Assembly: GCA_024346935.1 (NCBI GenBank)
Contig: AP024879.1
Location: 434,001 to 498,000, forward strand
Reading direction: 5' to 3'
DNA from: Vibrio inusitatus
Lineage (GTDB): Bacteria; Pseudomonadota; Gammaproteobacteria; Enterobacterales; Vibrionaceae
Length of the DNA stretch: 64,000 nucleotides
Made by a program: the position numbers and the translations under genes. The notes under the pieces were generated by a model. It ran no database searches, was not told where the DNA came from, and worked only from the letters and a program-made list of their open reading frames with translations. Below are positions 61,634-64,000 of the stretch, piece after piece (the first letter of the stretch is position 1; every line of letters starts with the position of its first letter).

Positions 61634-62071
61634 GTGGATCATTTAGAAGAAGAAATCGAAATTGAAGCGATTGGTGTTGAAGTTACGACACAACCGGTTG
61701 AACTTTATAAAGTGCTTAAGATTGCTGACGCGGTAAGCGGTGGTGGTGAGGCAAAGCAAGCGATTAGCCAAGGCTATGTTGCAGTAAATGGCGAGATCGA
61801 TACTCGCAAGCGACGCAAGCTAGTAGACGGTGACTTGGTTCAATTTAACGAAGAATTCTATCTTGTGATTTACGTTGACCCAGACGAACTTGCTGCGCGA
61901 GATAGTGTGGTTGTTGATGATGCTAGTGGCTATGATGCAGTTGAACAAGGTTTTGACGACGAGGTAGCCTACGTTAATGAAGAGCCTGAACTGGAAGAAG
62001 CACCAACTGTAGTTGAAGATGATAAACCAAAGAACCCCAAGACAGGGCGTAAGTCTATCGACTTCTTTTAA
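61634..62071 (+). CDS. S4-domain RNA-binding protein with acidic tail (YbcJ-like)
   Basis: A 145-residue protein. Residues about 20-90 are an S4-type RNA-binding domain of the YbcJ kind (VLKIADAVSGGGEAKQAISQ, then GYVAVNGEIDTRKRRKLVDG). YbcJ itself is about 70 residues; here an acidic tail of about 55 residues follows, ending KNPKTGRKSIDFF. The start is GTG at 61634 with GGAAA 6 nt before it. It probably binds structured RNA on the ribosome or a tRNA; the target is unknown. A strong terminator follows. Confidence 0.85.
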   Translation: MDHLEEEIEIEAIGVEVTTQPVELYKVLKIADAVSGGGEAKQAISQGYVAVNGEIDTRKRRKLVDGDLVQFNEEFYLVIYVDPDELAARDSVVVDDASGYDAVEQGFDDEVAYVNEEPELEEAPTVVEDDKPKNPKTGRKSIDFF

Positions 62072-62085
62072 GCGTTTATTATGTG

Positions 62086-62115
62086 AAAAGGGCAACCCAG
62101 AGGGTTGCCCTTTTT
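62086..62115 (+). terminator. Intrinsic terminator after S4 gene
   Basis: AAAAGGGCAACCC and GGGTTGCCCTTTT form a perfect 13-bp stem with a 3-nt loop and a closing T-run. It lies 14 nt after the stop. Confidence 0.92.
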
Positions 62116-62314
62116 GTTATCGTTCTGGTTATACCGATCGTAGTAAATAACTGTTCACCCTAGCTTGTTAAAACACTCGATAACGGCGTTAGAATTTTTG
62201 ATTGTAGAATAACTACTTATCAGAAAGTTCAGCCTTGTTATCCAGCGTTTTGCCTGCGCTATTTCCAACCACTTACTTACTGTGATTGGTATTAAACGGT
62301 TGCTTGTACCTAGC

Positions 62315-63463
62315 TTACGCTACCGCATTGTCTAAAATCTTGTTCATTTCATCGAGGTTAATCGACTGGTTTTCACCAAGAACCGTCATTCCGTGAGATT
62401 TAAGTTGCTCTAAAATTGCGGAGATAGTCGCTGCCTTGTCGTTGCCGTGTTCGGTGAGTGTTGTGGGAACATTTAGGCTTTGATAGAAGCCTTCAATTGC
62501 ATCAATGGTACGCTCTGCAAGGTCTGTGCCTTCTTGTAGCCCAAATACGTTTTTACCCATTTGTTCCAACTTAGCGCGTTTGAACTCAATTTGATTTCTC
62601 AATAGGGAAGGTTGAACGATGGCAAGAGAGCGCGCGTGATCAACGTTGTAAAGAGCTGTTAACTCATGCCCTATCATGTGTGTTGCCCAATCCTGAGGAA
62701 CCCCAGCACCAATCAAACCATTTAAAGCTTGGTTTGCTGACCACATCAGATTTGCACGCCAAGAGTCACTATCTCGATTGGAGAAATCATCCCCCAAAGA
62801 TTTCAAGTTCTTTAGCAGTGCCTCTGCAAATCCATCCTGTACCATACCGCCAGCAGGTTTAGTAATGTATTGTTCACATACATGAACCCAAGCGTCGACA
62901 AGCCCGTTTAGCAACTGCCTTTCTGGTAAGGTCTTCATAGCGTCAGGGTCAAGTACAGCAAACTTAGGCTGTACTAATGGTGATAAAAACCCGGATTTAT
63001 GCTGCGTTGCTTTCTTGGTAACAACGGCACCTTTGTTAGACTCCGAGCCCGTTGCTGGAAGAGTGAGAATTGCTCCAAGCGGTATGGCGTCTGTTACTTT
63101 ATAGTCACCCGTCATAATGTCCCAGCCGTCACCATCATAGAGTGACGCAGCAGCAATATATTTAGTGCCATCGATTACTGAACCGCCCCCTACAGCGAGT
63201 AGGTAGGTGATACCTTCTGCTTTGACGATTTCAACAGCCTTATTAAGGGTTTCTACGGTCGGATTCGGCTCAACGCCAGAAAACTCCTGCCATTGATAGT
63301 TTTCAAGGGCTTTCGCAACTTGATCATAAACCCCATTTTTTTTGATTGAACCGCCGCCGTATATAACCAAAACTTTGCTGTCTGTTGGTATTACAGTATT
63401 GATTGCTGCGATTTGACCTTGGCCAAAGAAGATATTTGTTGGGTTGGAATAACTAAATTGCAT
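62315..63463 (-). CDS. yqhD: Iron-type alcohol dehydrogenase, YqhD-like
   Basis: A 382-residue group III metal-dependent alcohol dehydrogenase, close in length to E. coli YqhD (387), an NADPH-dependent aldehyde reductase. Nucleotide site GGGSVIDGTKYIA and the metal-binding HMIGHELTALYNVDHARSLA are visible. AGGA lies 8 nt before the ATG. It follows the AraC gene by 64 nt in the same direction. In E. coli the AraC regulator YqhC controls yqhD from the divergent strand, so the arrangement differs but the partnership is the same kind. Role: reduction of reactive aldehydes. Confidence 0.87.
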   Translation of the reverse strand: MQFSYSNPTNIFFGQGQIAAINTVIPTDSKVLVIYGGGSIKKNGVYDQVAKALENYQWQEFSGVEPNPTVETLNKAVEIVKAEGITYLLAVGGGSVIDGTKYIAAASLYDGDGWDIMTGDYKVTDAIPLGAILTLPATGSESNKGAVVTKKATQHKSGFLSPLVQPKFAVLDPDAMKTLPERQLLNGLVDAWVHVCEQYITKPAGGMVQDGFAEALLKNLKSLGDDFSNRDSDSWRANLMWSANQALNGLIGAGVPQDWATHMIGHELTALYNVDHARSLAIVQPSLLRNQIEFKRAKLEQMGKNVFGLQEGTDLAERTIDAIEGFYQSLNVPTTLTEHGNDKAATISAILEQLKSHGMTVLGENQSINLDEMNKILDNAVA

Positions 63464-63527
63464 GGAACATATCCTTTGTCGTTATAGGCATCTGGACAAA
63501 CCTTGATGCATAAATGTAAAGCATTGT

Positions 63528-64000
63528 TTATGGTGTTCTGCGCTCTCGTCTGAACTCTTTAGGTGTACAGCCATAAATACTTTTAAAGGCACTACTAAAG
63601 TGCGTAGCACTGTTAAATCCGCATAAAGAAGCAATATCGGTGACACTTGTACGTCCCGCACGCAAAATAGTAGCGCCTTTGTAGATTCTTTTTTTCTTAA
63701 GCATTTCAGTAAAAGATAAACCATCTTCAGCCAGCCGACGCTTTACCGTGGTCACGGATACCTGTAAGTGTTTTGCAAGCATAGGTAGGTTCTGTTCTTT
63801 ATCCAGTCTCGCGTCCATATACAATGAAACTTTCTCGCTAAAACTGATTTGTGTTGCGTGTTGAATCGCACTTAAAAGAGTTGGGTACTTATCTGTGGTA
63901 TGTGAAAGTAATGCATCTAGCAAATAACATTGAACCTCTTTTTTGCATTCAGATAGTTCACTACTGGCGACTAACGTATCAAGAAGTTGACGCTCGAACG
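63528..64000 (-). CDS. AraC-family regulator, cut by window edge
   Basis: C-terminal part of an AraC/XylS regulator; the frame stays open to base 64000, so the N-terminus lies outside. The last 100 residues form the two helix-turn-helix unit (NLPMLAKHLQVSVTTVKRRL and TSVTDIASLCGFNSATHFSS, then FKSIYGCTPKEFRRER). It precedes a YqhD-type gene and probably controls it, as YqhC does in E. coli. A TTG at 63923 would give a shorter protein but looks internal. Confidence 0.88.
   Translation of the reverse strand, partial: FERQLLDTLVASSELSECKKEVQCYLLDALLSHTTDKYPTLLSAIQHATQISFSEKVSLYMDARLDKEQNLPMLAKHLQVSVTTVKRRLAEDGLSFTEMLKKKRIYKGATILRAGRTSVTDIASLCGFNSATHFSSAFKSIYGCTPKEFRRERRTP

Noticed and set aside
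1..64000. CRISPR array, prophage, transposon, rRNA or tRNA
   Set aside because: No regularly spaced repeats, transposase or integrase motifs, or recognisable rRNA or tRNA sequences were seen on reading.

Overview
The window reads as chromosomal DNA of a marine gammaproteobacterium, most likely a Vibrio or close relative. This is inferred from gene content and protein style: several PL7 alginate lyases, a FadL-type porin, RND efflux, a thiamin-salvage operon behind a TPP riboswitch, a glyoxylate-shunt cluster with a dedicated XRE-type regulator, and many LysR regulators. I saw no rRNA, tRNA, transposase, integrase, phage gene or CRISPR array, so this looks like a mosaic of metabolic and accessory operons rather than a mobile island.

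Layout. 1-6 kb: a hybrid sensor kinase and an HD-GYP response regulator, divergent from a periplasmic binding-type protein. 6-15 kb: an alginate and surface region with a DUF4382-like lipoprotein, a CBM32-PL7 lipoprotein, a tandem PL7-PL7 lipoprotein, a DUF2750-like protein, an aldo/keto reductase, a membrane-anchored EEP-fold protein and a secreted PL7 lyase. 15-21.6 kb: a LysR gene and RND tripartite efflux operon. 21.7-23.6 kb: a 32-residue membrane peptide gene, a small membrane protein and an HlyD-like protein, closed by a 19-bp bidirectional terminator. 23.6-28.2 kb: LysR divergent from a FadL porin, then a phospholipase D-type lipoprotein and a nitroreductase.

28.5-32.2 kb: a tightly overlapping three-gene operon made of a six-CxxC zinc-ribbon protein with a decayed GGDEF-like tail, a processive family-2 glycosyltransferase and an HlyD-like protein, followed by a double cupin. 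This is my leading candidate for a poorly described glycan-synthesis system. 32.9-39.6 kb: TPP riboswitch, thiD, thiZ, thiX, two thiY copies, tenA, thiM, thiE and a terminator; it salvages pyrimidine and thiazole moieties. 39.7-47.3 kb: a small repeat protein, an XRE-type regulator divergent from glcB and aceA, and a coniferyl-aldehyde-dehydrogenase-like enzyme.

47.4-58 kb: two divergent operons that both carry a HupE/UreJ-type membrane protein. One (minus strand) encodes a parvulin-type PPIase, HupE/UreJ_2 and a large metallophosphoesterase lipoprotein. The other (plus strand) encodes HupE, a complete Opp/Nik-type ABC importer with a fused ATPase, and a LysR regulator. Together they suggest a metal or metal-complex uptake system and are the second candidate novel system. 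58-64 kb: an AT-rich orphan secreted protein, a second DUF4382-like lipoprotein, a GST, an S4 protein with an acidic tail, a YqhD-type alcohol dehydrogenase and a truncated AraC regulator at the window edge.

Functional assignments rest on motifs read by eye; no database search was run. Start sites were moved where a ribosome binding site clearly favoured an internal codon.
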